A stretch of 64,000 nt of DNA from Hyunsoonleella pacifica (GTDB taxonomy: Bacteria; Bacteroidota; Bacteroidia; Flavobacteriales; Flavobacteriaceae): positions 1-64,000 of the forward strand of contig NZ_SIRS01000005.1 in the NCBI RefSeq assembly GCF_004310335.1, read 5' to 3'. Under the pieces are notes generated by a model. That model did not search any database. It saw only the letters and a list, made by a program, of their open reading frames with translations, and was not told the DNA's origin. Of the stretch, positions 18,705-28,217 are shown piece by piece; position 1 is the stretch's first letter; each line of letters opens with the position of its first letter. The translations under genes were made by a program, and so were the position numbers.

Positions 18705-19187
18705 TTATTTTTCATCTTCTAACTGCCTATCTATATATTGCACATCTCTTGTGTTTTTCTGTACTGCAATAGCTGAAAAAAGACTTAATAGAAAAGACAT
18801 CCCATAAAATCCTTTTTCGCTTAACAATAAATCTGCATTCCACAAGCCAATAACAAGAAGCACTATGGAAGCTATTGTAGTAAACCAGCTTATACTATAA
18901 TAAATAGGAGTAACTGGAATATCTTCCATCTTATCGCGCACTGCTTTTTGTACCGAAATCACTGAAAACAATCCAAAAAGTAAAATGGTAAAATAATAGC
19001 CTTTCTCGTTTAGCATCATATCGGCATTCCATAATCCTATGCAATAAGATACCATACCTATGAGAAGTGCAGACCAAGATGCACCAATAAATGCTGATGT
19101 TGGTTTTTGATCAAAAACTTTAGTTTTCTTTTTTATTTTCGATTTTTTTAAATCTTCTTCAACTGAAACTGTGGTTTGATAATTCAT
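18705..19187 (-). CDS. YiaA/YiaB-family inner membrane protein
   Basis: 160 aa with two copies of the YiaAB two-helix domain. The repeats are visible as [17 protein letters not shown] and [17 protein letters not shown], each followed by a helix ending in [12 protein letters not shown] or [11 protein letters not shown]. Four membrane helices in total, with a charged N-terminal tail of about 30 residues. Function unknown in all organisms I know of. Confidence 0.85.
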   Translation of the reverse strand: MNYQTTVSVEEDLKKSKIKKKTKVFDQKPTSAFIGASWSALLIGMVSYCIGLWNADMMLNEKGYYFTILLFGLFSVISVQKAVRDKMEDIPVTPIYYSISWFTTIASIVLLVIGLWNADLLLSEKGFYGMSFLLSLFSAIAVQKNTRDVQYIDRQLEDEK

Positions 19188-19337
19188 AATTTTTGTTTTA
19201 ATGATTACGGTTCAAAATTGTGAAACATTTTAAACCCACAATCAACAGTTTTTAAATATTACTGACGATATATTTTGTATACTAATATCATTTTTTATTA
19301 ATTTTATTGATATTAACATTTTTTTAATGACGATTAA

Positions 19338-20843
19338 ATGAATGACTTAAACCACATGGTTGCATCATTTTCAAAAGAAGATGGACAGAAATTTATTGCA
19401 TATCTGGAAAAAAAGAATAAACGAAAGGACATTAAAAACATCCAACTTTTCAAACTGCTTCAAAATGAAGATTTAGACTCTAAAGCGGTTTGTTTAAAAC
19501 TCTACAGCAGTAATAGCAATAAAACAAACGCTTACCATGCCCTAAGGAAACGCTTGTTTAAATCCATAATTAATTTTTCTGCAAACTCAAGTTTGGAAGA
19601 TGAGAATTCACTTCAAATGGAAATTATACGGTATATCCTTGCTGCCAGAAATTACTTTGAACAAAAACAATATAAAGTTGCGTTTAGAATTTTAAATAAG
19701 GCTGAAAAGATATCTGTAGAGCACCATCTATTTTCTCTTCTAAATGAAATATACCACACCCAAATACAATATGCGCATACAAATCCTTTAATAAACTTAA
19801 ATCAACTCATTGAAAGATTTAACAAAAATAAAGCGCAACATCTTTTGGAAGACCAATTGAATATTATTTACTCCAAAATTAAATACAAACTCGCTAGAGA
19901 AGATAATTCAGATTTTCAAACCATACTGCAAAATATTTTGGAAGAATACAATTTAAACATCACTAACAAGCTCTCTTTTAAATCGCTCTACCAACTTATT
20001 AGCATTGTTACGTTTTCAGCATTTGCCTCCAATGAAAATTTAAAAATAGAGGACTTCCTAATTCACAACTACAACAACATATTATCATACAAAGCCCAAG
20101 AAAAGCAACCCTATTACCATATTCAAATCTTATATCATATTGCAAACACACTGTTTAGAAACAAGAAGTTTAAAACCTCCAAAAACTATTTAAACAAAAT
20201 GCATTCGCTTATGTTAAAATATGAGAATAAACACTATAATATGTTTCTATTAAAATACAATTTGCTTTTAGCTTTAAACTATAACTTTTCTAATAAGCAA
20301 GCAGAGGCCATTGCAATTCTTGAACCTTTTTTAAAAACCAAACACGTAGATATAGAATCTGTTTTAGACATCCATCTTACTTTAGCTATGTTTTATTTTC
20401 AAAACGATGCTCTAAAAAAAGCACATCAAGTTTTAAGCAAATTTTACCACAGCGATGCTTGGTATTCCAAAAAAGCAGGTAAAGAATGGGTTATTAAAAA
20501 AAACCTCATGGAGATACTCTTACACATAGAATTAGGAAACATTAATCTGGTAGATTCCAAACTTTTAAGTTTTAAGCGCCAACATTACGAGTATTTAAAA
20601 TCAATTAATCAAGATCGCGCCATAACCTACCTAACACTTGTTGAAACTTATTATAAGACACCCGAGAATGCAACTTCAGAAACATTTAAAAATAAAGTTG
20701 AGCAATCTTTTGAATGGTTAACACCAAAGCAAGAAGACATTTTTGTAATGAGTTTCTATGCTTGGTTAAAAAGTAAAATGACTAGGCAACCACTTTACAC
20801 AACTACCTTAACACTAATACAACATGCATCAACAGAACTCTAA
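19338..20843 (+). CDS. All-helical, TPR-like cytoplasmic protein
   Basis: 501 aa, no signal peptide or membrane helix. Nearly all of it is predicted helical by eye, with repeated pairs such as FRILNKAEKISVEHHLFSLL, NIYHTQIQYAH-type helices and IAILEPFLKTKHVDIES, fitting a TPR or alpha-solenoid fold. No enzyme motif. Its 3' end is followed within 20 bp by an outer-membrane barrel gene, a recurrent pairing that hints at a linked role, but I recognise neither function. Confidence 0.55.
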   Translation: MNDLNHMVASFSKEDGQKFIAYLEKKNKRKDIKNIQLFKLLQNEDLDSKAVCLKLYSSNSNKTNAYHALRKRLFKSIINFSANSSLEDENSLQMEIIRYILAARNYFEQKQYKVAFRILNKAEKISVEHHLFSLLNEIYHTQIQYAHTNPLINLNQLIERFNKNKAQHLLEDQLNIIYSKIKYKLAREDNSDFQTILQNILEEYNLNITNKLSFKSLYQLISIVTFSAFASNENLKIEDFLIHNYNNILSYKAQEKQPYYHIQILYHIANTLFRNKKFKTSKNYLNKMHSLMLKYENKHYNMFLLKYNLLLALNYNFSNKQAEAIAILEPFLKTKHVDIESVLDIHLTLAMFYFQNDALKKAHQVLSKFYHSDAWYSKKAGKEWVIKKNLMEILLHIELGNINLVDSKLLSFKRQHYEYLKSINQDRAITYLTLVETYYKTPENATSETFKNKVEQSFEWLTPKQEDIFVMSFYAWLKSKMTRQPLYTTTLTLIQHASTEL

Positions 20844-20862
20844 AATATTTTATATTTGTTTG

Positions 20863-22086
20863 ATGCTAAGAAAGTCCCTAATCATTTTCTGTTTTGTAAA
20901 CCACATCTTATGCTATGCACAACAGCAGGACAGCCTAGTCTTTAAAAACGGCATAGATAGACCTAGTATATTAGCGACACACCATTTTGGAATTTTTAGC
21001 GCTCGCATTAATAATAATTTTAAACAGTTACCTTCTAAAAAAAACGCACTATCAATTAACTATACTAGCGGTAACAATTTCCACCCTTTTGTTGAAGCTT
21101 ATCTTCCCAGAGACCCAGTTGTTAGAGAGCAACAGAGGCAAAAAATATGGTATCAAAGAGATTTTGTTTTTGAAAACCAAGAAACCACACCTGCAGATTA
21201 TATGAATATTGTAATAGACGCTATAATTAAAGAATTCAGGGTAAACTACAATATTACTTTAAATAAGAAAAGTGAGTTAAACATAACGCTTCGGTCTTAC
21301 CTAATTAGCAACGGAAAGTATCCATTTTCATTTTTTACTAGCGATGAGAGCATTGAGTGGTTCCATAGCAATATAGCTGGAGGAGAGGATCCTTTTGGCA
21401 GGCGCTATTACGGATTAAATCAGGTAAATTTTAGATATTTAGATAGGAATGGGAGAACTTTGGAACTCAATACTAACGATTTTTTTATTGGAGGTCTTGA
21501 ACTTAATCATTTCTACTACCCTAATTTCCTAAGAAACAAAGACAAACATATTTATACAAACATTGGGAGCCATCTTGGAATAAACACCTCACGATTTAAT
21601 AGTGCTTTAGATTATGGTGTTTCTATAAACTCCATAAAACAGCTAGTTTTTAAAAGCCAAAACATCTTAAGTTTTGGATTGGGTGGCAGTGTTTTACATA
21701 AAAACTTTTTAAATTTTAAAAATAGCAATATTGATTTAGGAAATAACAGACTCCTTGCCTCTTTTGAAGGCCATATTGAGTTTACTAAGTACACAAAAAA
21801 AGGAAATTACAATGCCTTTGGCATTAATTACCATATACAGTCTCGTTTTAATAAAAAAGAAGAAGCAGGGTATTACAGGCTTTTAGGAAAATGGCGAGAA
21901 ATAAATGGTGGTTGGCACAATGGAGTTGCAACATTATATAACACTTTATCAGACTGGACAGCAATTTACACATACGCTACACCCACATATAAGTTATCCC
22001 TTTTTTGCAAACAAGATCTTGAGGTAAACAATGCTCCAGATTTCCAAACAGGTATTTCTTTAATCTTACCTTTTGGGAACAAATAG
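20863..22086 (+). CDS. Putative outer-membrane beta-barrel protein
   Basis: 407 aa from the ATG at 20863, chosen over the ATG at 20824 because it begins a clean signal peptide (MLRKSLIIFCF...CYAQ) and avoids overlapping the previous gene. A TATATTTG box lies 5 bases before this ATG. The body alternates polar and aromatic residues and ends GISLILPFGNK, as a barrel would. The stretch IEWFHSNIAGGEDPFGR recalls DUF3187 proteins, though weakly. Function unknown. Confidence 0.5.
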   Translation: MLRKSLIIFCFVNHILCYAQQQDSLVFKNGIDRPSILATHHFGIFSARINNNFKQLPSKKNALSINYTSGNNFHPFVEAYLPRDPVVREQQRQKIWYQRDFVFENQETTPADYMNIVIDAIIKEFRVNYNITLNKKSELNITLRSYLISNGKYPFSFFTSDESIEWFHSNIAGGEDPFGRRYYGLNQVNFRYLDRNGRTLELNTNDFFIGGLELNHFYYPNFLRNKDKHIYTNIGSHLGINTSRFNSALDYGVSINSIKQLVFKSQNILSFGLGGSVLHKNFLNFKNSNIDLGNNRLLASFEGHIEFTKYTKKGNYNAFGINYHIQSRFNKKEEAGYYRLLGKWREINGGWHNGVATLYNTLSDWTAIYTYATPTYKLSLFCKQDLEVNNAPDFQTGISLILPFGNK

Positions 22087-22188
22087 AACGATCTTCTTCT
22101 TGTTAATCTTACGTTAAAGTCTAGTTGCTTTTTAAACCATTTCTAATTGTTATGGTCAAAGAAGCAAACATTTAAAAAAGACATCATC

Positions 22189-22632
22189 ATGAAAAAATTA
22201 GTTTTAGTTGTAATGGCACTATGCGCAATTCAAATTACATCTGCCCAAGGCCATCAAAAAAGTAAAAAAGGCATGAATTTAAGCGCTGAAGAAATAGCCA
22301 CTATTCAAACAAAAAAAATGACTTTGGCTTTAGATTTAACAGACGCTCAACAAGACGACATCTACCAAATTAACCTTGAAAATGCAAAATTAAGAAAGTC
22401 TCACATTGCAGAAAGAAAAGCTAAAAAAGAAAGTGGAGAGGCTAAAAAGCCTACTAAAGAAGAACGTATAGAAATGGCGAATAAAAGATTAGACCATCAA
22501 ATAGCCGTAAAAGCCAAAATGAAAGATATATTAAGCGAAGAACAATACAAGAAATGGGAGCGTATGATGGCAAAAAAATACGCAAAAATGAAAGACAAAT
22601 CTAAAGACAAGAAAGCCCGCAAAAAAGCATAA
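22189..22632 (+). CDS. Spy/DUF4890-like periplasmic helical protein
   Basis: 147 aa from the ATG at 22189, which starts a standard signal peptide (MKKLVLVVMALCAI, cleavage near TSAQG). A TTG start 42 bases upstream is unlikely. The mature part is Lys/Glu-rich helix with the LDLTDAQQDDIYQINLENAKLR and ILSEEQYKKWERMM segments seen in Spy/CpxP-like and DUF4890 proteins, often periplasmic chaperone-like or metal-responsive. Converges on hemL with a shared terminator. Confidence 0.7.
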   Translation: MKKLVLVVMALCAIQITSAQGHQKSKKGMNLSAEEIATIQTKKMTLALDLTDAQQDDIYQINLENAKLRKSHIAERKAKKESGEAKKPTKEERIEMANKRLDHQIAVKAKMKDILSEEQYKKWERMMAKKYAKMKDKSKDKKARKKA

Positions 22633-22677
22633 ATAGAGTTTGAATTTTATTTATTTAGTGATTTTTATTTAGTTGAA

Positions 22678-22706
22678 AACACCTCCAAATCGGAGGTGTT
22701 TTTTTA
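22678..22706. terminator. Bidirectional terminator between the Spy-like gene and hemL
   Basis: AACACCTCC at 22678-22686 pairs perfectly with GGAGGTGTT at 22692-22700, 5-base loop, followed by a T run on the plus strand and a shorter one on the minus strand. Confidence 0.8.
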
Positions 22707-23990
22707 TATCTGTTTGGCTAGCTTATCAATTGCGTTTATAGTGAAATCTAAATCCTCATACGTTAATGCATCAGTAATAAACCATGTTTCAAATGCACTT
22801 GGCGCTATATAAACCCCTTCGTTTAATAATCCATGAAAAAACGCTTTAAACGTATCATTATTTCCATTAGCTGCAGTATCAAAATCACAAACTTCGTTCT
22901 CATCAAAATGAACAGAAATCATAGATCCTACACGATTGATGGTATGCTTAATTTCATTTTTAGTTAAAACTTTAGAAATACCTTTATGTAAATATTCTGT
23001 TTTTTCTGCTAACCTAGTAAAGACGTTTTCTTCTCCATCTAAAGCTTCAAGCATTGCTAAACCTGCGGCCATTGCTAATGGGTTTCCACTCAACGTTCCT
23101 GCTTGATATACTGGCCCTAAAGGTGCTAAATAGCTCATAATTTCGTCTCTGGCAGCAAAAGCACCAACAGGCAAACCTCCTCCAATTACCTTACCAAAAC
23201 ACACAATATCAGCTTTAATATTATAGAGTTCTTGCGCTCCTCCTTTAGCTAATCTAAACCCCGTCATCACTTCATCAAATACTAATAAAATATTGTTATC
23301 ATCACACAATACTCTCAAACTTTCCAAAAAACCTGATTTTGGAGGGATGCATCCCATATTCCCTGCTACAGGTTCAATTATAATACACGCTATTTCTCCT
23401 TTATTAGCTTGTATTAATGCTTTAACATTATCAATGTCATTATAATTAGCCAATAAAGTATCCTTTGCTGTTCCCTGTGTTACGCCTGGACTGTTAGGTG
23501 TTCCAAATGTACTAGCGCCACTACCTGCTTGTATCAAAAAGGCATCAGAGTGCCCATGGTAACAGCCTGCAAATTTTATAATTTTATCTTTCCCTGTAAA
23601 TCCACGAGCCAGACGAACAGCACTCATACATGCTTCTGTACCAGAATTTACAAAACGAATTTTATCTATGTTTGGAACCATAGATACAGCGAGTTCTGCA
23701 ATTTTTGTCTCAATTTCAGTTGGCATTCCAAAAGATGTTCCCTTTTTAGCTTTTTCAACAACCGCATCAACTACAGGTTTGTATGCATGACCCAAAATCA
23801 TTGGTCCCCAAGAATTAATATAATCTATTAATCGGTTACCATCTTCATCATACAAATAAGCGCCTTTAGCTTCTTTAACAAAAATTGGAGTCCCACCTAC
23901 ACCTTTAAATGCTCTAACTGGAGAATTAACACCTCCAGGAATTACTTTTTCAGCCTCTGCAAATAATGCACTACTGCGTTTATATATCAT
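22704..23990 (-). CDS. hemL: Glutamate-1-semialdehyde 2,1-aminomutase
   Basis: 428 aa, PLP enzyme of fold type I. Converts glutamate-1-semialdehyde to 5-aminolevulinate, the C5 route to heme. The start reads [23 protein letters not shown], with substrate and cofactor motifs [27 protein letters not shown] and DEVMTGFR. The PLP lysine is K267 in [15 protein letters not shown]. Last gene of a leftward operon, 11 bp after a glucosaminidase gene; the link to cell-wall and PLP-desulfhydrase genes is not an obvious pathway. Confidence 0.97.
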   Translation of the reverse strand: MIYKRSSALFAEAEKVIPGGVNSPVRAFKGVGGTPIFVKEAKGAYLYDEDGNRLIDYINSWGPMILGHAYKPVVDAVVEKAKKGTSFGMPTEIETKIAELAVSMVPNIDKIRFVNSGTEACMSAVRLARGFTGKDKIIKFAGCYHGHSDAFLIQAGSGASTFGTPNSPGVTQGTAKDTLLANYNDIDNVKALIQANKGEIACIIIEPVAGNMGCIPPKSGFLESLRVLCDDNNILLVFDEVMTGFRLAKGGAQELYNIKADIVCFGKVIGGGLPVGAFAARDEIMSYLAPLGPVYQAGTLSGNPLAMAAGLAMLEALDGEENVFTRLAEKTEYLHKGISKVLTKNEIKHTINRVGSMISVHFDENEVCDFDTAANGNNDTFKAFFHGLLNEGVYIAPSAFETWFITDALTYEDLDFTINAIDKLAKQI

Positions 23991-24001
23991 TTGAAATTAT
24001 T

Positions 24002-24799
24002 CTATTTTACCTTTAACTCTTGACCTATTGCAATACTAGTTCCTTTCATATTATTTAAAGCTTGCAACTCCTTAACGGTAACATTATAACGTTTGGAAAT
24101 ATTATATAATGTATCTCCTTTTACAACTTTATGCACTTCATTTTCAACTTCACTTTTATCAACAAATTTTCGTTCTGAAGGATTTCTACCTAAAACCTCA
24201 TCATCATACTTATAAAGCTCATATCGCTCAATTAAACTAATCAGTTTTTGGGGGTATTTCTTATCTGTAGCATAACCGGCAGCCTTTAGACCTCTTGCCC
24301 AAGACTTATAATTAGAAACTTCTAAATCAAATAAGCTAGCATACCGCTTTCTTGATGATAAAAACAAAGAATGGTCTCTAAATGAGTATTTAGGACTATT
24401 ATACTTCCTGAAGCATTCCCCTTTTTTATCATCATCATGATAAATTTTTGCACCTGTCCAAGTATGACATTTTATACCAAAATGATTGTTTGCTTCTACC
24501 GAAAGTCTTCCTTTTCCCGAAGCCGATTCTAAAATACCTTGAGCCAAGGTAATACTTGCAGGAATATTATATAAGGTCATTTCTTTTTGCGCTATAGCTT
24601 TGTACGCTTCAATGTAAGCTTCTGTACTACTTATTTTAGAAGTTTCTGTTACTGTATTTACTTTTTCAGTAGGTTTTGTCTTTTCAACTACCACTTGCTT
24701 TGCAGTTTCTTTTTTAGATTTTTTGGTAATAACAGTCTTTTTAGAACCACAGCTAAACACAAAAAAACTCAGAAATATTATAATTAACAATCGTTTCAT
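24002..24799 (-). CDS. Glucosaminidase-domain lipoprotein with LysM
   Basis: 265 aa cell-wall hydrolase. Lipoprotein leader ends FVFSC (Cys17). A Lys/Thr-rich linker is followed by a GH73-type N-acetylglucosaminidase domain (about 60-195) with ITLAQGILESASGKGRLS (likely catalytic Glu in ILES), NNHFGIKCH and YATDKKYPQKLISLIE. A C-terminal LysM domain (about 221-265, VVKGDTLYNISKRYNVTV) binds peptidoglycan. ATG overlaps the stop of the upstream desulfhydrase gene (TAATG). Confidence 0.9.
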   Translation of the reverse strand: MKRLLIIIFLSFFVFSCGSKKTVITKKSKKETAKQVVVEKTKPTEKVNTVTETSKISSTEAYIEAYKAIAQKEMTLYNIPASITLAQGILESASGKGRLSVEANNHFGIKCHTWTGAKIYHDDDKKGECFRKYNSPKYSFRDHSLFLSSRKRYASLFDLEVSNYKSWARGLKAAGYATDKKYPQKLISLIERYELYKYDDEVLGRNPSERKFVDKSEVENEVHKVVKGDTLYNISKRYNVTVKELQALNNMKGTSIAIGQELKVK

Positions 24800-25713
24800 T
24801 AAACTTGTATTAAGGGTAATTTTTTCTTTTGTAAAACCATATTCATACCATCGATACCTTGTAATCCGCCAGTATGAATCGCTAAAATTTTAGAACCTTT
24901 AGGAAAATAGCCTTTTTCAATTAAACGTAAAATACCATACATCATTTTACCAGTATAAATTGGGTCTAACTGAATGTTATTATCTAATTTAAATTTATTT
25001 ACAAAAGCTATTAAATCAGAATTTATTTTAGCATATCCTCCAAAATGATAATCTGTAATTAAATCCCAATTGGACTTCTGTACAAATTTACTAATATCTT
25101 TATGTAAAAAAGAAGCTTTTAAAGCTGGAAAACCTAAAACTTGTTGACTAGGTTTTGAACAATTAACAATCCCAGAAATTGTACCTCCAGTACCAACAGC
25201 ACAGCATATATAATCAAAATCTCTATCTTCATTAGTCAAAATTTCTTCACAGCCTTTTACCGCCAATGTATTGGTTCCACCTTCTGGAATTAAATAGAAA
25301 TCATGGAATTCACTTTTCAAGGATTCTATAAAGGTTTCTGAAGTCTTATTACGGTAGACATCACGCGATACAAACTTAAGATACATGCCATGATCTTGAG
25401 CAAAAAGTAATGTAGGGTTATTTTCTATCTTAAATTTTAATTCATTACCCCTAATTATACCAATAGTTTTAAACCCCAATACACTTCCTGCTAAAGCTAC
25501 TGCTGCTATATGATTTGAAAATGCACCACCAAAGGTCAATAAGGTTGCATAGCCTTTTTTATCTGCTTCTCTTAAATTGTACTTTAATTTTCGATATTTA
25601 TTTCCTGAAACAAATGCGTGTAATTCATCTTCTCGTTTTAAAAACAGACTTACCGCATCTGTTTTAGAAAGTTTAATTTCCTGATTAATAGTATGTTCAA
25701 AATCGAAGCTCAT
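24799..25713 (-). CDS. 1-aminocyclopropane-1-carboxylate deaminase / D-cysteine desulfhydrase family
   Basis: 304 aa PLP enzyme of fold type II. The PLP-lysine motif SGNKYRKLKY lies at about 36-45 and the substrate loop TFGGAFSNH at about 60-68; GTGGTISG binds the phosphate. The family holds ACC deaminases and D-cysteine or D-amino-acid desulfhydrases. Without the residues that fix ACC activity checked, D-cysteine desulfhydrase-like is the safer reading. It overlaps the upstream mini-peptidase gene by 4 bp (ATGA) and the downstream gene by 1 bp. Confidence 0.85.
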   Translation of the reverse strand: MSFDFEHTINQEIKLSKTDAVSLFLKREDELHAFVSGNKYRKLKYNLREADKKGYATLLTFGGAFSNHIAAVALAGSVLGFKTIGIIRGNELKFKIENNPTLLFAQDHGMYLKFVSRDVYRNKTSETFIESLKSEFHDFYLIPEGGTNTLAVKGCEEILTNEDRDFDYICCAVGTGGTISGIVNCSKPSQQVLGFPALKASFLHKDISKFVQKSNWDLITDYHFGGYAKINSDLIAFVNKFKLDNNIQLDPIYTGKMMYGILRLIEKGYFPKGSKILAIHTGGLQGIDGMNMVLQKKKLPLIQV

Positions 25714-26042
25714 TCAACACGAAGATACTTCAAAAAACTCCAAAATCTTCGATGTTTTAAATAGTTAAAATCAAACTCTTTCCCATAGGCTTCCCGTTCA
25801 AAAGAAATGTTTTTATAAGCCATATTCCAATTTTTAAATTGCACTAGCCTTATCAAAAATTCTAACGCATACCAAACATAAAACAGTATAATGAGCAACT
25901 CTAACTGCTGTCTTAAATGAATCTTTTCATGATTAATTAAAACTTTATTTAATTTCAATTTTGGATGTCCTAAAAAAATGAAAGGAAATAGAGCAATACC
26001 TGTATAACCTTTTGGCACCATGTATTTTGAAATAAGAATCAT
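25710..26042 (-). CDS. Small HExxH membrane protein (gluzincin-like)
   Basis: 110 aa. HEKIH at residues 38-42 is followed by a hydrophobic helix (about 47-66) and ERAY-type segment EREAY at 82-86, giving HExxH...ExxA, the zinc-ligand pattern of gluzincin peptidases such as M48/M56. An N-terminal hydrophobic part (14-25) may be membrane associated. The protein is far shorter than known active families, so it may be a minimal peptidase domain. First gene of the operon leading to hemL. Confidence 0.6.
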   Translation of the reverse strand: MILISKYMVPKGYTGIALFPFIFLGHPKLKLNKVLINHEKIHLRQQLELLIILFYVWYALEFLIRLVQFKNWNMAYKNISFEREAYGKEFDFNYLKHRRFWSFLKYLRVE

Positions 26043-26077
26043 AATCTTGACGCTTCAAAAATCAATCCAATTTACGT

Positions 26078-26085
26078 TATCTTTG
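26078..26085 (+). promoter_or_regulatory. -7 box of the DUF5522 miniprotein gene
   Basis: TATCTTTG, ending 7 bases before the ATG at 26093, so the message is close to leaderless. No good TTG at the usual distance was seen. Confidence 0.4.
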
Positions 26086-26092
26086 TGAAACT

Positions 26093-26257
26093 ATGAAAAA
26101 GATTATCCCCATTGAAGAAGACGATTATTACCTAACACCTGAAGGTTACAGGTGTTTTACTGAACAATACCACCTAAAACGTGGATATTGTTGCGAAAGT
26201 GGATGCAGACATTGTCCATACGGATTTAACAAAAACACAGACACGATTAAACGCTAA
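26093..26257 (+). CDS. DUF5522 Cys-rich miniprotein
   Basis: 54 aa, ATG 26093 to TAA 26257. The core RGYCCESGCRHCPYG (30-44) holds four Cys and one His in a compact pattern typical of DUF5522 and suited to binding zinc or an iron-sulphur cluster. The N-terminus has YYLTPEGYRCFTEQYHLKRG, also family-like. Widespread in Bacteroidota; function unknown. Divergent from the operon that ends with hemL, 50 bp between the starts. Confidence 0.85.
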   Translation: MKKIIPIEEDDYYLTPEGYRCFTEQYHLKRGYCCESGCRHCPYGFNKNTDTIKR

Positions 26258-26351
26258 AGCCCTGCTATTTATGGTATGATTATTGATGATAAAACTATAA
26301 AAGTGAGTAGTATTTCTCGTTTAACTGAGATTCAAAATAAATATGATTGTT

Positions 26352-26921
26352 ATGAAAAAATTATTTAAAACTTTACCGCTTATTGCCCTTCTTATAGTAG
26401 CAACCTCTTGCTCCTCTGTTCGTGTATCTACAGATTACGACAGAAAAACTGATTTTAACCAATTTAAAACGTTTGCGTTTTTTAAAACTGGTATTGACAA
26501 AGCTGAAATTAATGATATTGACAAACGCCGAATTTTACGCGCCATAGAAGCAGAGCTTTTAGCAAAAGGCTTTACAAAATCTGAAGACCCAGATGTACTT
26601 ATCAGTATTTTTACTAAATCTAACCAGCGTGTAGACGTTTACAACAACGCTTGGGGCATGGGCGCCTGGGGTTGGGGAGGCTGGGGTCCTTGGGGTGGTT
26701 TTGGCCCAGGTTGGGGCTGGGGATGGAATCAACCAGCAGTATCTACCCGTACAGAAGGTGTGCTTTTTGTAGATTTAATTAATGCAAAGAAAAAAGAACT
26801 AGTATGGCAAGGTATGGGCACAGGGTTTTTAACAAGAAAATCAGAGAAAAAAGAAGAACGTATAAAAGAGTTTGTGAGCAAAATAATGGAGCAGTATCCT
26901 CCTGAGGCTGAACAAAAATAA
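26352..26921 (+). CDS. DUF4136 lipoprotein with Trp/Gly-rich loop
   Basis: 189 aa from the ATG at 26352, which gives a proper lipoprotein leader (lipobox Cys20 in VATSC); an ATG 9 bases upstream is possible. The DUF4136 domain starts SSVRVSTDYDRKTDFNQFKTF and includes RRILRAIEAELLAKGF. A central loop at about 100-123 is almost entirely Gly, Trp and Pro, encoded in a noticeably GC-rich patch (26650-26725). Likely periplasmic or outer-membrane. A terminator follows immediately. Confidence 0.85.
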   Translation: MKKLFKTLPLIALLIVATSCSSVRVSTDYDRKTDFNQFKTFAFFKTGIDKAEINDIDKRRILRAIEAELLAKGFTKSEDPDVLISIFTKSNQRVDVYNNAWGMGAWGWGGWGPWGGFGPGWGWGWNQPAVSTRTEGVLFVDLINAKKKELVWQGMGTGFLTRKSEKKEERIKEFVSKIMEQYPPEAEQK

Positions 26922-26931
26922 ATTTAAAAAA

Positions 26932-26960
26932 GCGACTCAATCAGAGTCGCTTTTTTTTTT
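26932..26960 (+). terminator. Terminator of the DUF4136 gene
   Basis: GCGACTC / GAGTCGC stem (26932-26938, 26944-26950), 5-base loop, then ten T. The preceding A run also gives the minus strand a T tract, so it may serve both directions. Confidence 0.85.
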
Positions 26961-28062
26961 ACATCACAATATCATTTTTCCATTCATAAGGTTTAGGAAT
27001 ATCGGTATCATCAATCAACTGACGAATATCTATTTCTATACCTCTACTCATGTCTGTAATCGGAATATCATTTGGACCACCTTCAAAAGGATTCTCCGTA
27101 TTCTCTCCTATAGCCTCCATTGTATGAAATACCCATGAAATTAGAGCACTAAACGGGATAGAAAACCAAACAAAATGTTTAGCTATAAACTCTTGCGCTA
27201 AATGCCCCCAAGATGTTCGGGATTGATGTGTTGTCAAATCCTCTAAAATATGATCTCCTATAGTTTCAAAACCTTCCATAATTCCAAATGGGAGTAGTAT
27301 TATAAAAATCCAAACAAAAAGATAATTTAATGTAGCAAACTGCCTTGGATAGGGGAAATTTTTAATACGTTCACATTTTCCCTGCAACGTGTAAAATTCA
27401 ACCAATAAATTTGCCATTTCCATGTGTCTAAAATCCTCTATTAATCCTTCTTGTTTCAATTCTTTTAAACGTTTAGACTGAATACCTAGTAATTGCGATG
27501 CTTGATTGCCTTTTGCAAATATTTCTTTAAATTCTGCTTCAGAAATGTACGGTTTTATGGCTCCTTCAATCGGTTCAACATCTTCACAAACCCTATAATA
27601 ATTTTCCCTAAACTCTTTATTAGATTTCCTGTTTTTTAAATGCATTTCCCAAGGCTTGTCCTTTCGCAATTGATAGCGAAGTGCAGTTAACCATGCTACA
27701 TGTCGATGTACCATTTCTCTAATAATTCCTTTTAGTTCAGTATCTGTGCGCTTTACATTTACATGATCGTTATTAATAAAATCCTTTACCATAATAGTCC
27801 AAGACCTTGAACTATTAACTATACCTCCCCAAATTTTTCTGGCTTCCCAAAGCCTATCATAAGAGGCATTATTTTTAAAACCTACTATAAATGCTACCGC
27901 AGTCGCCAAGGCTCCTAATGGTAACCATGGCACATGCAACCATTTTAAACCAACTACATCAAATAAAACAACAGGGATTAGAGCTAATAAAAGAAATAAA
28001 AAAATATGGCGGCGCGTCCATTTTATCACACCTTTAACTGGAAAAATACGTCTGGTATACAT
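26959..28062 (-). CDS. Bestrophin-family anion channel
   Basis: 367 aa, about the size of bacterial bestrophins (YneE/UPF0187). The N-terminus reads TRRIFPVKGVIKWTRRH, with helix pairs at about 20-38 and 40-60, GFKNNASYDRLWEARKIWGGIVNSSR in the conserved cytoplasmic stretch, and late helices near 245-265 and 295-315. These proteins form pentameric chloride or cation channels in the inner membrane. Stand-alone gene between a terminator and a divergent hydroxylase gene. Confidence 0.85.
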   Translation of the reverse strand: MYTRRIFPVKGVIKWTRRHIFLFLLLALIPVVLFDVVGLKWLHVPWLPLGALATAVAFIVGFKNNASYDRLWEARKIWGGIVNSSRSWTIMVKDFINNDHVNVKRTDTELKGIIREMVHRHVAWLTALRYQLRKDKPWEMHLKNRKSNKEFRENYYRVCEDVEPIEGAIKPYISEAEFKEIFAKGNQASQLLGIQSKRLKELKQEGLIEDFRHMEMANLLVEFYTLQGKCERIKNFPYPRQFATLNYLFVWIFIILLPFGIMEGFETIGDHILEDLTTHQSRTSWGHLAQEFIAKHFVWFSIPFSALISWVFHTMEAIGENTENPFEGGPNDIPITDMSRGIEIDIRQLIDDTDIPKPYEWKNDIVM

Positions 28063-28217
28063 TTGTAATCTATATATAATTCTGTATTAAATATATGGAA
28101 ATCTTTTTAGCTACTTTCATTAGACCCCAAACACATTCTTTGAAGGAAAAGTTAAAAAATCAATATTTTGATGAATAATTCGTATTTTTAATTAACTTTT
28201 TTATCTAAACTTTAGAA

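Noticed and set aside
23529-23831. 100-codon plus-strand ORF
   Set aside because: Antisense shadow of hemL; composition and lack of start signals argue against a gene.
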